A DNA stretch of 64,000 nt from Chitinophagales bacterium (GTDB lineage: Bacteria > Bacteroidota > Bacteroidia > Chitinophagales > Saprospiraceae). Location of the stretch: contig JAAFJY010000004.1 in assembly GCA_013299105.1 (NCBI GenBank), positions 208,423 through 272,422 on the forward strand, in the 5' to 3' direction. This document shows positions 1-8,419 of this stretch, one piece after another (positions within the stretch are counted from its first letter, which is position 1; every line of letters begins with the position of its first letter). The position numbers and the translations under genes were made by a program. The notes below the pieces were generated by a model, which saw only the letters and a list, made by a program, of their open reading frames with translations, ran no database searches and was not told the origin of the DNA.

Positions 1-2
1 CA

Positions 3-1520
3 ACCATCCAAAACATCCTGGACTATGAATCGGATTACCAAAAATTCCAGATCCAGGTGTTCAAACTGGAGGAAAACTACCGCTCCACCGAGCACATCGT
101 GCAAGCGGCCAACGAGGTAATCCGCTACAACCGCAAGCAGATCCAAAAGAAAATCTGGTCGAGCCGGGGCGATGGTCACAAAATCAAGGTCATCAAAACG
201 ATGGCGGATACAGAGGAAGGCAAACGCGTAGCCGATACCATCCTGGAGCAACGCAACCGCTATCACCTGCGCAACAGTGAGATTGCCGTATTGTACCGCA
301 CCAACGCCCAATCGAGGGTCATTGAAGAACACCTGCGGCGCTACAATATTCCCTATCGGGTGTTTGGGGGCTTGTCGTTTTACCAACGCAAGGAAGTAAA
401 AGACCTGATCGCTTACCTGCGCCTCGCGGTCAATCCCCGCGACGAGGAAGCCCTGCGCCGGGTCATCAACTTCCCCAAACGCGGAATTGGTGATGGCACC
501 GTGGACAAAATCAGCGAACTGGCTGGCCAGCAAGGCATCACCATGTGGGAATGCCTGGAACAAACCGATTTTGGGCCGCGTACCCAGAAAGGCTTGACCG
601 ATTTCATGGACATGATCAAAAAATTCATGGTCCTGGCCAAAGAAAAAAACGCCTACGAAGCCGCCCGCCTGATCGCCCAACAATCAAAACTGGTCGAAGA
701 ATACAACCAAGACAAAAGTGTGGAGGGCCTGGGGCGAATGGAAAACATCAGCGCCCTCTTGGATGGCATCAACACCTTCGTAGAGGACGATGAATTCCTT
801 ACCGCAGGCGACCAGACCGAAAAAGACTTGGCCACTTACTTGCAAAACATCGCCCTAGTGACCGACCAGGACAACGACAAGGGCGAAAACGACCACGTGA
901 CCCTCATGTCGGTACACTCGGCGAAGGGCCTGGAGTTCAAGTCGGTGTTTGTGGTGGGCTTGGAAGAAAAATTGTTCCCCTCGCTCATGGCCCAGGACTC
1001 ACCCGACGGCCTGGACGAGGAGCGGCGCTTGTTTTATGTGGCCATCACCCGCGCTGAGTTGTTTTTGACCCTGACCTTTGCGCTCAGTCGTTACAAGTTT
1101 GGCCAAATGACCTACAGCGAAATGAGCCGTTTCATCGAGGAAATCCCCAAAGAACACCTCGAAAGCACGGCAGCCTTGCGCGGTGGCATCAGCAACAGCG
1201 ATTGGGACCCCAAACCCAGCACCAAGCCTAGTGTCCCCGCCAAGTCCGGCGTGAGCGGTGTGGTGGTCCCCAAGCCCAAAGCCAGCATTCCGGCCGTTTC
1301 GCCCCGCGTGGACATGAGCACTTTCCAGCCCAGCCCCAGCGAGAGCATTGAAGCGGGCATGAAGGTCATTCACCTCAAGTTCGGCGAAGGCAATGTCATC
1401 AGCGTTGAAGGTGGCAAAGACAACCGGCTGGCAACCATCAATTTTCCCTTCGCAGAAGACAGCAAGGAGAAGAAGATCATGCTGAAGTTTGCGAAGCTGA
1501 TGATAGTTGTTAATGGTTAA
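3..1520 (+). CDS. UvrD/PcrA-family ATP-dependent DNA helicase, C-terminal part (5' end outside window)
   Basis: This is the C-terminal part of a superfamily 1A 3'-5' DNA helicase used in repair and replication restart. The reading frame is open from the first bases, and the residues before the GTG at 57 (TIQNILDYESDYQKF) continue the family, so the true start lies upstream. Visible motifs are LEENYRST (motif IV), the VTLMSVHSAKGLEF block (motif V) and EERRLFYVAITRAE (motif VI). A low-complexity Pro/Ser/Lys linker follows, then a C-terminal module (GMKVIHLKFGEGNV) like the one that ends PcrA/UvrD proteins. The last codons (VVNG, stop) coincide with the first unit of a TTAATGG-type repeat array, so the natural C-terminus may have been slightly altered. 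Family assignment is secure; pcrA versus uvrD is not separable here. Confidence 0.93.
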   Translation, partial: TIQNILDYESDYQKFQIQVFKLEENYRSTEHIVQAANEVIRYNRKQIQKKIWSSRGDGHKIKVIKTMADTEEGKRVADTILEQRNRYHLRNSEIAVLYRTNAQSRVIEEHLRRYNIPYRVFGGLSFYQRKEVKDLIAYLRLAVNPRDEEALRRVINFPKRGIGDGTVDKISELAGQQGITMWECLEQTDFGPRTQKGLTDFMDMIKKFMVLAKEKNAYEAARLIAQQSKLVEEYNQDKSVEGLGRMENISALLDGINTFVEDDEFLTAGDQTEKDLATYLQNIALVTDQDNDKGENDHVTLMSVHSAKGLEFKSVFVVGLEEKLFPSLMAQDSPDGLDEERRLFYVAITRAELFLTLTFALSRYKFGQMTYSEMSRFIEEIPKEHLESTAALRGGISNSDWDPKPSTKPSVPAKSGVSGVVVPKPKASIPAVSPRVDMSTFQPSPSESIEAGMKVIHLKFGEGNVISVEGGKDNRLATINFPFAEDSKEKKIMLKFAKLMIVVNG

Positions 1521-1568
1521 TTATTAATTGTTAATGGTTAATTATTAATGGTTAATTATTAATGGTTA
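1509..1568. repeat. TAATGGTTAATTAT tandem repeat upstream of the IVP gene
   Basis: About four imperfect copies of a 14-mer (taatggttaattat, plus one variant with attg) fill the gap between the helicase stop codon and the four-helix-bundle gene. The core TGGTTAA is the reverse complement of the TTAACCA heptamer repeated on the other side of that gene, so the gene is bracketed by arrays of one word in opposite orientation. The array overlaps the last codons of the helicase gene. Confidence 0.85.
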
Positions 1569-1580
1569 GCTTTGGCACTT

Positions 1581-1940
1581 ATGAAAGAGAATTTGATCAA
1601 GAAGAAGAGTTTTGACTTTGCAATACGTATTGTGAAGCTATTTCAGTATTTGCAAACTGAAAAGAAAGAGTATGTGCTTTCAAAGCAAGTCATGAGAAGT
1701 GGAACGTCTGTCGGAGCGATGATTAGAGAATCAGAACATGCGGAAAGTAAATCTGATTTTATCCATAAAATGGCAATCGCCCAAAAAGAGGTAAACGAAG
1801 CCATATATTGGTTAGAGTTACTGAAAAGCACAGATTACCTAAGTATTGAAGAATTCGAAAGCATGAACAAAGACGCAGTGGAACTCATAAAATTGATCAC
1901 CAGCATCATAAAAACCACCAAAGCAAGTATAAAAAAATAA
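1581..1940 (+). CDS. Four helix bundle protein (23S rRNA intervening-sequence protein / S23 family)
   Basis: A 119-residue all-helical protein. The pattern KSFDFAIRIVKLFQYL, then VLSKQVMRSGTSVGAMIRE, then FIHKMAIAQKEVNEAIYWLELL is the standard signature of the 23S_rRNA_IVP (PF05635) family. These form pentameric four-helix bundles, are known from insertions in 23S rRNA genes, and are related to the Avd accessory protein of diversity-generating retroelements. The cellular role is unknown. ATG 1581 is preferred over the in-frame TTG at 1572. The gene stands alone, not in an rRNA operon, and is bracketed by heptamer arrays at 1509-1568 and 1941-2066. It is AT-richer than the helicase and queG on either side, which with the repeats suggests independent acquisition. 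No reverse transcriptase is nearby. Confidence 0.88.
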   Translation: MKENLIKKKSFDFAIRIVKLFQYLQTEKKEYVLSKQVMRSGTSVGAMIRESEHAESKSDFIHKMAIAQKEVNEAIYWLELLKSTDYLSIEEFESMNKDAVELIKLITSIIKTTKASIKK

Positions 1941-2066
1941 TTAACCATTAACCATTAACCATTAACCATTAACCATTAACCATTAACCATTAACCATTAA
2001 CCATTAACCATTAACCATTAACCATTAACCATTAACCATTAACCATTAACCATTAACCATTAACCA
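1941..2066. repeat. 18 perfect tandem copies of the heptamer TTAACCA
   Basis: The 126 bp directly after the four-helix-bundle stop codon are eighteen uninterrupted copies of TTAACCA, ending 9 bp before the queG start codon at 2076. There are no spacers, so it is not a CRISPR array. Perfect identity of all units implies recent expansion by slippage, and copy number is likely to vary between strains. Because the array fills the queG leader, its length could affect queG expression; that is inference. Confidence 0.97.
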
Positions 2067-2075
2067 CTAAAAAAA

Positions 2076-3008
2076 ATGTCTGCTTCCGCAAAACATACCC
2101 GCCAAATCCGTGAAGAGGCCCAGCGACTGGGCTTTGGGCTGGTGGGTTTTGCCAAAGCGGAACGGCTGGAGGAAGAAGCCCAAAAGCTCGAAAACTGGCT
2201 GAATCAAGGCTACCAGGGCCAGATGGGCTACCTCGAAAACCACTTCGAGCTGCGCGTTGACCCCCGCAAGTTGGTGCTGGGGGCCAAGTCGGTGATCAGT
2301 TTGGCTTACAATTATTACAACCCTGAAAAACAGGAAGACCCAGAAGCTCCCAAAATCTCGATGTATGCCTACGGCAGGGATTACCATTTTGTAGTCAAGG
2401 ACAAACTTAAAAGCCTCTTGGCCTTCATCCGCGAAAACATTGGTGAGGTGGATGGGCGCTGTTTTGTGGATTCCGCCCCCGTGCTGGAGCGCGACTGGGC
2501 CTTGCGCAGCGGCTTAGGCTGGATCGGACGGCATACCTTGCTGATCAATCCCAAGCAAGGTTCTTATTTTTTCCTTGCAGAAATCATCCTGGACTTGGAA
2601 TTGGAGTACGATTCCCCCATCCGCGACCATTGTGGCACTTGTCGGCGCTGCATTGACGCTTGCCCCACCGAGGCCATTTCGCCACAGGGTTACTTGCTCG
2701 ACGCCAGCAAGTGCATTTCTTACTTGACCATCGAGTTGAAGGAAGCCATTCCGACTGAATTTCAGGGCAAAATGGACAATTGGATGTTCGGCTGCGACAT
2801 CTGCCAGGACGTTTGTCCCTGGAACCGTTTTTCAAAACGCCATGAGGAGTCTGCTTTTGAACCTCACTCCGATTTACTGGGCATGAAGAAAAGTGAATGG
2901 GAAGAGATTACGGAAGAGGTTTTTGGGCGGGTTTTTCAAAAATCGGCGGTGAAGCGGACGAAATTGGAAGGTTTGAAACGGAATATTGCTTTTTTAGATG
3001 GGGAGTGA
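2076..3008 (+). CDS. queG: Epoxyqueuosine reductase QueG
   Basis: A 310-residue cytosolic protein that catalyses the last step of queuosine biosynthesis, reducing epoxyqueuosine in tRNA to queuosine with cobalamin and two [4Fe-4S] clusters. Two ferredoxin-type motifs are visible: [12 protein letters not shown] from about residue 186 and [13 protein letters not shown] from about residue 239. The family block [20 protein letters not shown] precedes them. Length is normal for the short QueG form without the C-terminal HEAT repeats. ATG 2076 follows directly on the heptamer array, and no clear ribosome-binding site is seen, as is common in Bacteroidota. No other queuosine genes are in the window. 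Confidence 0.95.
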   Translation: MSASAKHTRQIREEAQRLGFGLVGFAKAERLEEEAQKLENWLNQGYQGQMGYLENHFELRVDPRKLVLGAKSVISLAYNYYNPEKQEDPEAPKISMYAYGRDYHFVVKDKLKSLLAFIRENIGEVDGRCFVDSAPVLERDWALRSGLGWIGRHTLLINPKQGSYFFLAEIILDLELEYDSPIRDHCGTCRRCIDACPTEAISPQGYLLDASKCISYLTIELKEAIPTEFQGKMDNWMFGCDICQDVCPWNRFSKRHEESAFEPHSDLLGMKKSEWEEITEEVFGRVFQKSAVKRTKLEGLKRNIAFLDGE

Positions 3009-3029
3009 GGTTTGTGTTTGAATCTGAAC

Positions 3030-3500
3030 CAGATTTTTTGTCTGAACCAGAATTTTCAGGATTACAGAATTACATACGGGACGTTGACCAATTTTATCTA
3101 AACCAGAATTTGAAAAAATTTTCAGAATTGGGCCGCTTCGCGGTTGCGATACGTAGGGATAGCGAAAGATAAGTTATAAAATTGACACCGATGTTTTGAT
3201 CAAAGCGATGTCAACGTCATGCTGGAAATCCGCAAGAAAGGGTGTGGAGTGTGTAAGTGTGAGTTTGGGTGTGTGGGCTTCAAGATTAAGTTTAGTCTCC
3301 AATTGAAAACGAGGTTTCTTCACACTCAAACCCACACAAGCACACCCAAACCCAATTTTATCCGTGTTCCAATAATGGCCTCGCGCAGCGAGGCAACGCA
3401 GTTGCGATTTGGTAAGGTTTATTCGTGGCTTGCCACTTAAACAGAGAGCGTAGGAGTTCATGCCTTTCATAAAAATCACAAAAATCACAGTTCAGACAAG
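3030..3500 (+). repeat. Dispersed repeat family A, copy 1 (composite, contains a family B segment)
   Basis: This gap after queG holds no gene. It opens with TTTTTTGTCTGAACCAGAA, continues with two related ACCAGAATTT units around a GACGTTGACC core and a GCCGCTTCGCGG hairpin, and ends with ATAAAAATCACAAAAATCAC and GTTCAGACAA at 3500. The ends TTGTCTGAAC and GTTCAGACAA are inverted repeats. The middle (about 3355-3442) is a family B unit, so one repeat appears nested in or joined to another. The same A-type sequence recurs near 34.8, 37.1, 56.4 and 61.4 kb. Confidence 0.75.
3355..3442 (+). repeat. Dispersed repeat family B, copy 1
   Basis: A unit with TTTATCCGTGTTCC, the hairpin CCTCGCGCAGCGAGG, then GTTGCGATTTGGTAAGG and TTCGTGGCTTGCCAC. 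The same order of words appears at 33.8 kb on this strand and inverted at 34.7, 38.0 and 51.4 kb. No protein is encoded. Confidence 0.7.
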
Positions 3501-3521
3501 GAATAACAAGTTCGTAACAAC

Positions 3522-3548
3522 TTTACAACCCTAGAGTGTTTATCTTTG
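3522..3548 (+). promoter_or_regulatory. Bacteroidota-type promoter upstream of the HMA protein
   Basis: A perfect -7 box TATCTTTG lies at 3541-3548. A weak -33-like TTTAC lies at 3522-3526, with spacing shorter than ideal. The start codon follows at 3576. It would drive the HMA protein and possibly the receptor further downstream. Confidence 0.55.
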
Positions 3549-3575
3549 CAATTCGAAACCTTAAAACAGATTTTT

Positions 3576-3935
3576 ATGAGAAAAGTATTGGCACCCCTGC
3601 TGGGTTTGGCGTTTGTTTTTTTCGCCCAGGATTTGGCTGCGCAAAATGCCAAACCAGTAAGAGACGAAGTGAAGGTAATGTCCGTAAAAGTTAGCGGCGT
3701 GTGCTGCAACGGCGACCTGTCATCCCTCAAAAAGAAATTGGTCAACTTTGAAGGCATTGACGAAGTAACGGCTGACAACGCCAAAAAAGAAGGCACCAAC
3801 TTCAAAATCACTTACCACACTTCCTTGGTCAGTGAAGAGAAAATCCGCCAGATGATCGAGAAGTCCGAAGGCTGCGAAAGTGGAGAGTCACCTTACAAAG
3901 TGAAAACGGTGAGCTATTTGAGCTCGCAGAAATAG
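3576..3935 (+). CDS. Secreted heavy-metal-associated (HMA-like) domain protein
   Basis: A 119-residue exported protein: signal peptide at about residues 1-22 (ending DLAAQ), then one ferredoxin-like HMA domain at about 31-105. The metal-site loop reads SGVCCNGD (Cys43-Cys44), an adjacent Cys pair instead of the classical CxxC; a further Cys is near the C-terminus (EGCESGE). Proteins of this type are common next to TonB receptors in Bacteroidota, where they are presumed to bind copper or another soft metal in the periplasm. ATG 3576 is chosen over the upstream in-frame codon at 3546 because it gives a proper signal peptide and lies 27 nt after a promoter. It starts the metal locus; the receptor gene follows after a 438-bp gap. 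Confidence 0.8.
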   Translation: MRKVLAPLLGLAFVFFAQDLAAQNAKPVRDEVKVMSVKVSGVCCNGDLSSLKKKLVNFEGIDEVTADNAKKEGTNFKITYHTSLVSEEKIRQMIEKSEGCESGESPYKVKTVSYLSSQK

Positions 3936-4042
3936 AGATGAGTTTAAAAGTTGAAATGTTGAAGAGAAATTAGCCCTCGGTTTCAATTCTATTAACTCTA
4001 CTGCGCTTAAGTTCTCAATCCGTATTCCATGATAGCGCTTTT

Positions 4043-4175
4043 CTTCGGAGAAGAGAGACGTTTGTAGCTCGAAATGCCGAGATCATGTGGGCACTTCGGA
4101 TGAAGTGCGACATTTAGTAAGCATTTTTTAACGTCATCCCGTCGCTATGGCTACAAACGTCAAAGTTCTCCGAAC
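4043..4175. repeat. Element with 26-bp imperfect terminal inverted repeats (MITE-like)
   Basis: The gap 3936-4373 has no gene. It contains two 26-nt arms, 4043-4068 and 4150-4175, that match when one is reverse-complemented: both share TTCGGAGAA and GACGTTTGTAGC with a few differences between. An inner hairpin CACTTCGGATGAAGTG lies in the loop. The symmetry suggests a non-autonomous transposable element or a large structured RNA. No other copy was noticed in the window. Confidence 0.55.
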
Positions 4176-4373
4176 TTTTGCTCGCCTGAAGATCGGTATG
4201 GCGATTAGTATTTGGACTACGTCTTATGTATTCAGAAAGGCTATGGGAATTTGAGAAAGCTAACTTTTCATTTACTCTGAAAGGTGTATTGAGAACTTAC
4301 TACTGCGCTGATTACGCACCATTGGCTCTGCATGGCGGTGCGTAACCGTTTATTCTCCTTGCAAAACAGCACT

Positions 4374-6602
4374 ATGCGCCATTTTTTACTGCTTTTATCC
4401 TTGTTTCCCCTTGCCCTGAGCGCCCAAAGCATCAAAGGCAAGGTTTTTGGCAAAACACCTGTGGGCAATGAGATCTTGCCAGGGGCCACTTTGACTTTGC
4501 TGGGCAGCACCAAGGGCAGTACCAGCAACGAATTCGGCGTATTCGAGTTCAAAGAAGGAGCTGATTTGCAAGGAAAACTGGTGGTTTCGTATTTGGGATT
4601 CAAAACTGATACAGTCGAGATTGCCGAGCGCACTTACTTCTCCATTTACCTGGAACCCGACCCCCAAAACCTGGAAACGGCGACCGTCGTTGCTAAAAAT
4701 GGCGGCTCTTTCATTTCGGCCCTGCAAGGCATGAAAGTGGAAATCATCACCCAAAAAGAGCTGACCAAAGCCGCTTGTTGCGACCTGGCAGGCTGCTTTG
4801 AAACCCAAGGAACGATCCAGGCCCAAACCACCAACCTGGTACTCAACAGCAAAGAATTGCGCATTTTGGGACTTTCCGGGGTTTACAACCAGGTTTTGGT
4901 GGATGGCATGCCGATGGTCATTGGCAGTAGTTTCACTTATGGCATCAGTGGTATTCCAGGCACTTTGGTCGATCAGATCTACGTGGCCAAGGGGGCCAAT
5001 TCGGTCTTGCAAGGCTTTGAAAGCATCAGCGGACAGGTAAATGTAATCATCAAGGAAGCCAAGCCCGAGCAGGAAAAAGTGCTGCTCAACGCCTACCTCA
5101 ACTCTTTTGGCGAAAAACACCTCAACGCCAATTTTTCGACCCTATTGGGCAAAAAATGGCGCAGCCTCAGCAGTTTCCATATGGTGCAACCTGCGGGAAA
5201 ATGGGACCGCGACCGCGATAACTTCCTGGACCTTCCCTTGCTGACACGCTATTCTTTTTACCAAAAATTTAGCTTGGGCAACGAAACCAGTCTGGGCTGG
5301 AGCAGTAAAATTGGCTTGCGTTACCTCGACGAGAAGCGCATCGGCGGCCAGGAGCAATTTGACGCCAAAACCTCGCTGGGGTCAAGCCAGGCTTACGGCC
5401 AAGTTGCCCATTTTCAGCAACCCGAATTTTATACCAAAACCGGGTATCGTTTCAGTCCGCAGTCGAAGTTATCACTGATGGCCTCGGCTTTTCAGCATCG
5501 GCAAGATTCCTGGTTTGGCATCACCCGTTACGAGGCCAGGAACCTTTCGGCTTATGCCAATTTGCAATACGAGCGCCTCTGGGCCGCAAAACACGACCTC
5601 AAATTTGGCTTTAGTTACCGCCATTTCAACTTGAATGAAAGCATCCAGTTTTTGGACAACCCCTTGAAACGAACTTTTGCAGGTGAGTATTTGCGCCAGG
5701 AGCGGACCCCAGGTGCCTTTGTCGAAAACGTGTTTAATTTCAACAAAACCACCATCATCGCAGGCTTGCGGGCCGATCACCACCGCGATTTTGGCTGGCA
5801 GTACGTACCCCGATTGACCTTGCGTTACAACGCTGGCGATGCCACGACCATCCGTGCCAATGTGGGCCGTGGCTTGCGCTCGGTGAACCTCTTTGCCGAA
5901 AATGCCCAGCTCTTGATCAGCTCCCGCGATATTCGTTTCGCCGAAAAAATGGACCTGGAAAAAGCCTGGAATACTGGCGTCAACCTGACCCATACCGCTA
6001 AAATGGGGACGATGCTGGCTACTTTGTCAATGGACCTGTACCATACCCGCTTCCAAAACCAGATTTTTCCCGATTACGACAGCGGTCCCACTTTGGCCAT
6101 CATCCAAAACTTTCGCGGCTTGTCGGTGTCCAACGGCTTTCAACTGGACGCCAAAATGCTCTTCGGCGAGGTTTTTGAAGCCAAATTCGCCTACAATTTC
6201 CTCGATGTGTACCGCCGCACCAATGAGCAGAAAGTACAACTGCCCTTCAACGCCACGCACCGCCTAATGGGCGCTTTTTCCTACGAGCCCAAAAACAAGC
6301 AGTGGCACGCCGATGTCAACCTGCACTGGATGGGCCCGCAGCGCCTGCCCGATACCCGCAGCTTGCCTACTGAGTTGCGGCAGCCCGATTTTTCAGCCGC
6401 GTATTCGGTCCTCAACCTGCAATTCACCAAGGTTTGGAAAAAATTGGAGCTGTACGGTGGTTGCGAAAACCTCTTCGACTTCCGCCAACTCCGCCCCATC
6501 CTCGGTTGGCAAGACCCCTTTGGCCCCAACTTCGATACCGCTTTTGCCTGGGGCCCTACGCGGGGACGGGAGTGGTATGTGGGGGTTCGGATGAAGTGGT
6601 AG
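4374..6602 (+). CDS. TonB-dependent receptor with carboxypeptidase-regulatory-like domain, metal-linked
   Basis: A 742-residue outer-membrane receptor for TonB-driven uptake. ATG 4374 gives a clean signal peptide (ending SLFPLALSAQ); an upstream in-frame ATG at 4332 would extend it without one. Residues about 19-100 are a CarboxypepD_reg-like beta-sandwich (SIKGKVFGKTPVGNEILPGA). A Cys-rich plug-side segment AACCDLAGCFE (Cys135, 136, 141) follows, then the plug (VLVDGMPMV; GANSVLQGFESISGQVNVI) and a beta-barrel ending in the aromatic C-terminus VGVRMKW. The Cys cluster and the neighbours (HMA protein, heavy-metal pumps) point to a metal or metal-chelate substrate, which is inference. The last 118 bp of the gene are duplicated at 18762-18879. 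Confidence 0.9.
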   Translation: MRHFLLLLSLFPLALSAQSIKGKVFGKTPVGNEILPGATLTLLGSTKGSTSNEFGVFEFKEGADLQGKLVVSYLGFKTDTVEIAERTYFSIYLEPDPQNLETATVVAKNGGSFISALQGMKVEIITQKELTKAACCDLAGCFETQGTIQAQTTNLVLNSKELRILGLSGVYNQVLVDGMPMVIGSSFTYGISGIPGTLVDQIYVAKGANSVLQGFESISGQVNVIIKEAKPEQEKVLLNAYLNSFGEKHLNANFSTLLGKKWRSLSSFHMVQPAGKWDRDRDNFLDLPLLTRYSFYQKFSLGNETSLGWSSKIGLRYLDEKRIGGQEQFDAKTSLGSSQAYGQVAHFQQPEFYTKTGYRFSPQSKLSLMASAFQHRQDSWFGITRYEARNLSAYANLQYERLWAAKHDLKFGFSYRHFNLNESIQFLDNPLKRTFAGEYLRQERTPGAFVENVFNFNKTTIIAGLRADHHRDFGWQYVPRLTLRYNAGDATTIRANVGRGLRSVNLFAENAQLLISSRDIRFAEKMDLEKAWNTGVNLTHTAKMGTMLATLSMDLYHTRFQNQIFPDYDSGPTLAIIQNFRGLSVSNGFQLDAKMLFGEVFEAKFAYNFLDVYRRTNEQKVQLPFNATHRLMGAFSYEPKNKQWHADVNLHWMGPQRLPDTRSLPTELRQPDFSAAYSVLNLQFTKVWKKLELYGGCENLFDFRQLRPILGWQDPFGPNFDTAFAWGPTRGREWYVGVRMKW

Positions 6603-6612
6603 GATTTGGATT
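6485..6612 (+). repeat. Left copy of the 128-bp direct repeat: 3' end of the TonB receptor gene
   Basis: This segment covers the last codons of the receptor plus 10 bp beyond the stop. It matches 18762-18889 over 128 bp without indels and with five mismatches. The two copies bracket a lower-GC block rich in metal genes. See the right copy for the codon-level comparison. Confidence 0.95.
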
Positions 6613-6668
6613 CCAGTGGTATTACTTGGCCTAATTGGTGGTAAATCGCACTTGCGTTACAATAAAAG

Positions 6669-6699
6669 TTGCAAGTAATGCGTTTTTTTAGTAATTTTG
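6669..6699 (+). promoter_or_regulatory. Bacteroidota-type promoter at the left end of the metal island
   Basis: TTGC at 6669 and a perfect -7 box TAATTTTG at 6692-6699 are separated by about 20 bp. The start codon of the first island gene follows at 6713. Confidence 0.6.
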
Positions 6700-6712
6700 T
6701 GAAAATTTGCTA

Positions 6713-7162
6713 ATGCTTAAATTCTTGCACATATTTCTGGCAGTTACTCTACTTTCATCCTCCACGGGGGTGACAGTATTCGAGCATCTATGTCAGATGC
6801 AGGGACGTAAGATTGCATTATTCAGCCCCCCCAAGGGATGTTGTCAGAAAAAAGTAAAAGCTGCAAAAAGTAAATGCGTTGAGCAGACCTGCGATAATCA
6901 ACTAGGCAGACATACTCATTACAAAAAGAAGCCTTGTTGTAAAAATAACTCTCAACTAATCAAGTCAAATATTCCTGGAAGTACGCTGGAGCCACAATGT
7001 GATATTCTCTTTCATCCAGCCTGTCTGCCTGTATTCAGTTGTAGGTTAGCAGACATATATGCCATCATTCCGTTAAATCAAAAAATATTACGATTCTACC
7101 TGTATAAGCCACCACCTCGAATCCTTGATATTCGAGTGCTTATACAGTCTTTTATTTGTTAG
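6713..7162 (+). CDS. Small Cys/His-rich exported protein, HYC_CC_PP-like
   Basis: A 149-residue protein with an N-terminal hydrophobic signal (LHIFLAVTLLSSSTGVTV). The order of motifs (FEHLC at about 24-28, a GCC pair, later PCC and a PPPR stretch near the C-terminus) resembles the HYC_CC_PP proteins that accompany metal and TonB genes in Bacteroidota. The many Cys and His residues suggest binding of a thiophilic metal; no activity is known. ATG 6713 is preferred over TTG 6707. It is the first gene after the left receptor-tail repeat and has its own promoter just upstream. Family assignment is by motif resemblance only. Confidence 0.65.
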   Translation: MLKFLHIFLAVTLLSSSTGVTVFEHLCQMQGRKIALFSPPKGCCQKKVKAAKSKCVEQTCDNQLGRHTHYKKKPCCKNNSQLIKSNIPGSTLEPQCDILFHPACLPVFSCRLADIYAIIPLNQKILRFYLYKPPPRILDIRVLIQSFIC

Positions 7163-7266
7163 ATATCCAGTATTTATTCTCCACCTTTCTAGGTGTCGAG
7201 CATCATCTATATTTGCTTATTAATCACTGTGTTACACATTTTATCTTACAAATGTGTACAACTCCT

Positions 7267-7290
7267 TAATTCTCAATCGTCCGAGAATTA
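7267..7290. promoter_or_regulatory. Perfect 8-bp inverted repeat in the leader of the metal-binding lipoprotein
   Basis: TAATTCTC, 8-nt spacer, GAGAATTA. It lies 23 nt before ATG 7314. It could be an operator half-site pair or a small leader hairpin; no regulator gene of the usual metal-responsive types is adjacent. Confidence 0.4.
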
Positions 7291-7313
7291 AGCGATCATT
7301 CCTTTCAATCATC

Positions 7314-8327
7314 ATGAAAAATTTCATTTTAGTTTTCATGCTGCTCAGCAGTATGTCAATCATCTCGTGTAATGACAAGCACGCTAAACATTCTGCAAAA
7401 ACTACTAATGCTGCAGTACCAGGAGCAAAATACATTTGCCCTATGAATTGTGAAGATGGGAAAACCTATGATGAACCAGGTTCTTGCCCAGTCTGTAACA
7501 TGGATTTGGAACCGATGGAAATTGACGAATCGGCGAGCTCGATGAAGTACTTCACGCAATATTCAAGTAAACCTGAACAATTGGAAGCCGGCAAAGAAGC
7601 TGTAATGTCATTTACTCCAAAAATCGAGGGCGACGAAGCAGCCGCAGTTCCCCTTGAATTAGTGCATGAGAAAAAAATGCACCTGATTTTAGTAAGTGAC
7701 GACCTTTCTTGGTTTGATCACATTCATCCTGAGTACCAGGCTACAGGGAATTATGATATAAAAGCTTTAGCCAAAGGTGCTTCATTTGCTAAAGGTCGTG
7801 GTTTGAATGAAACTAGGTTTGAAGCAGGTGGAAAATATTGGGCATTTGCAGATTTCAAACCTAGTGGGGGGTTGAATCAGGTTAATAAAATTGAATTGAA
7901 TATTGCTGGAACTCCAGCTAAGGCAGTAAAATATAGCCAAGCCAAAATGATAAGTGCTGTGGATGGGTACACCCTTACACTAGAAACAGGTCATACTGGA
8001 AATGGCTTGGTTTCAGGAGTGCAGCAACATATTCCCATTTCGATCCAGCAAGGAGGCAAAGCGGTTGACCCAGCTAGCTTCGAAAATTACCTGGGCGAAA
8101 AGGCACATCTGGTCCTCATTGAGGTTGAGAACAAAGAATATGTCCATACCCATCCAAGTGCTACTGGTGGCAAATTGGATGTACACACCACCTTTGCTAA
8201 ACCAGGTACCTATCGGGGGTGGTTACAATTTCAAACCAACGGCGTAGTTCACACAGCTGATTTTGTAGTCAAAGTTGCAGAAGGACAACACAATGCGGAG
8301 GAGCATAGTGATCACCAAGGTCATTAA
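7314..8327 (+). CDS. Lipoprotein with heavy-metal-binding (HMBD) domain
   Basis: A 337-residue lipoprotein with lipobox SIISC (Cys19). At residues 39-70 it has the HMBD pattern: YICPMNCEDGK, then PGSCPVCNMDLEP, with Cys42, Cys46, Cys58 and Cys61. The same small domain occurs in CusB-like adaptors and copper ATPases. The remainder (about 80-330) is an unassigned all-beta region with many His and Met residues (HEKKMHL, WFDHIHPEYQ, YVHTHPSATG), and the C-terminus is His-rich. It probably binds and hands on copper or silver at the cell surface or in the periplasm (inference). ATG 7314 is chosen over 7254 because only it gives a lipoprotein signal. Confidence 0.8.
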   Translation: MKNFILVFMLLSSMSIISCNDKHAKHSAKTTNAAVPGAKYICPMNCEDGKTYDEPGSCPVCNMDLEPMEIDESASSMKYFTQYSSKPEQLEAGKEAVMSFTPKIEGDEAAAVPLELVHEKKMHLILVSDDLSWFDHIHPEYQATGNYDIKALAKGASFAKGRGLNETRFEAGGKYWAFADFKPSGGLNQVNKIELNIAGTPAKAVKYSQAKMISAVDGYTLTLETGHTGNGLVSGVQQHIPISIQQGGKAVDPASFENYLGEKAHLVLIEVENKEYVHTHPSATGGKLDVHTTFAKPGTYRGWLQFQTNGVVHTADFVVKVAEGQHNAEEHSDHQGH

Positions 8328-8419
8328 TTTCAATTTCAGTACTGGTTATGGACAATTGCCCTTTGATATTGTTCTGTATTCCAGTGCCGAATATTTTCCC
8401 AAATTTTAAATTAAAAATC

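Noticed and set aside
1581-1940. Avd accessory gene of a diversity-generating retroelement
   Set aside because: No reverse transcriptase, template repeat or variable repeat was seen in the window; only the S23 fold is shared.
1941-2066. Tandem heptamers as a CRISPR array or telomere
   Set aside because: There are no spacers, the unit is only 7 nt, and the array lies inside a chromosome-like region with genes on both sides.
3219-3440. 73-residue frame in the gap after queG
   Set aside because: It lies within dispersed repeats A and B that recur elsewhere without the frame being kept.
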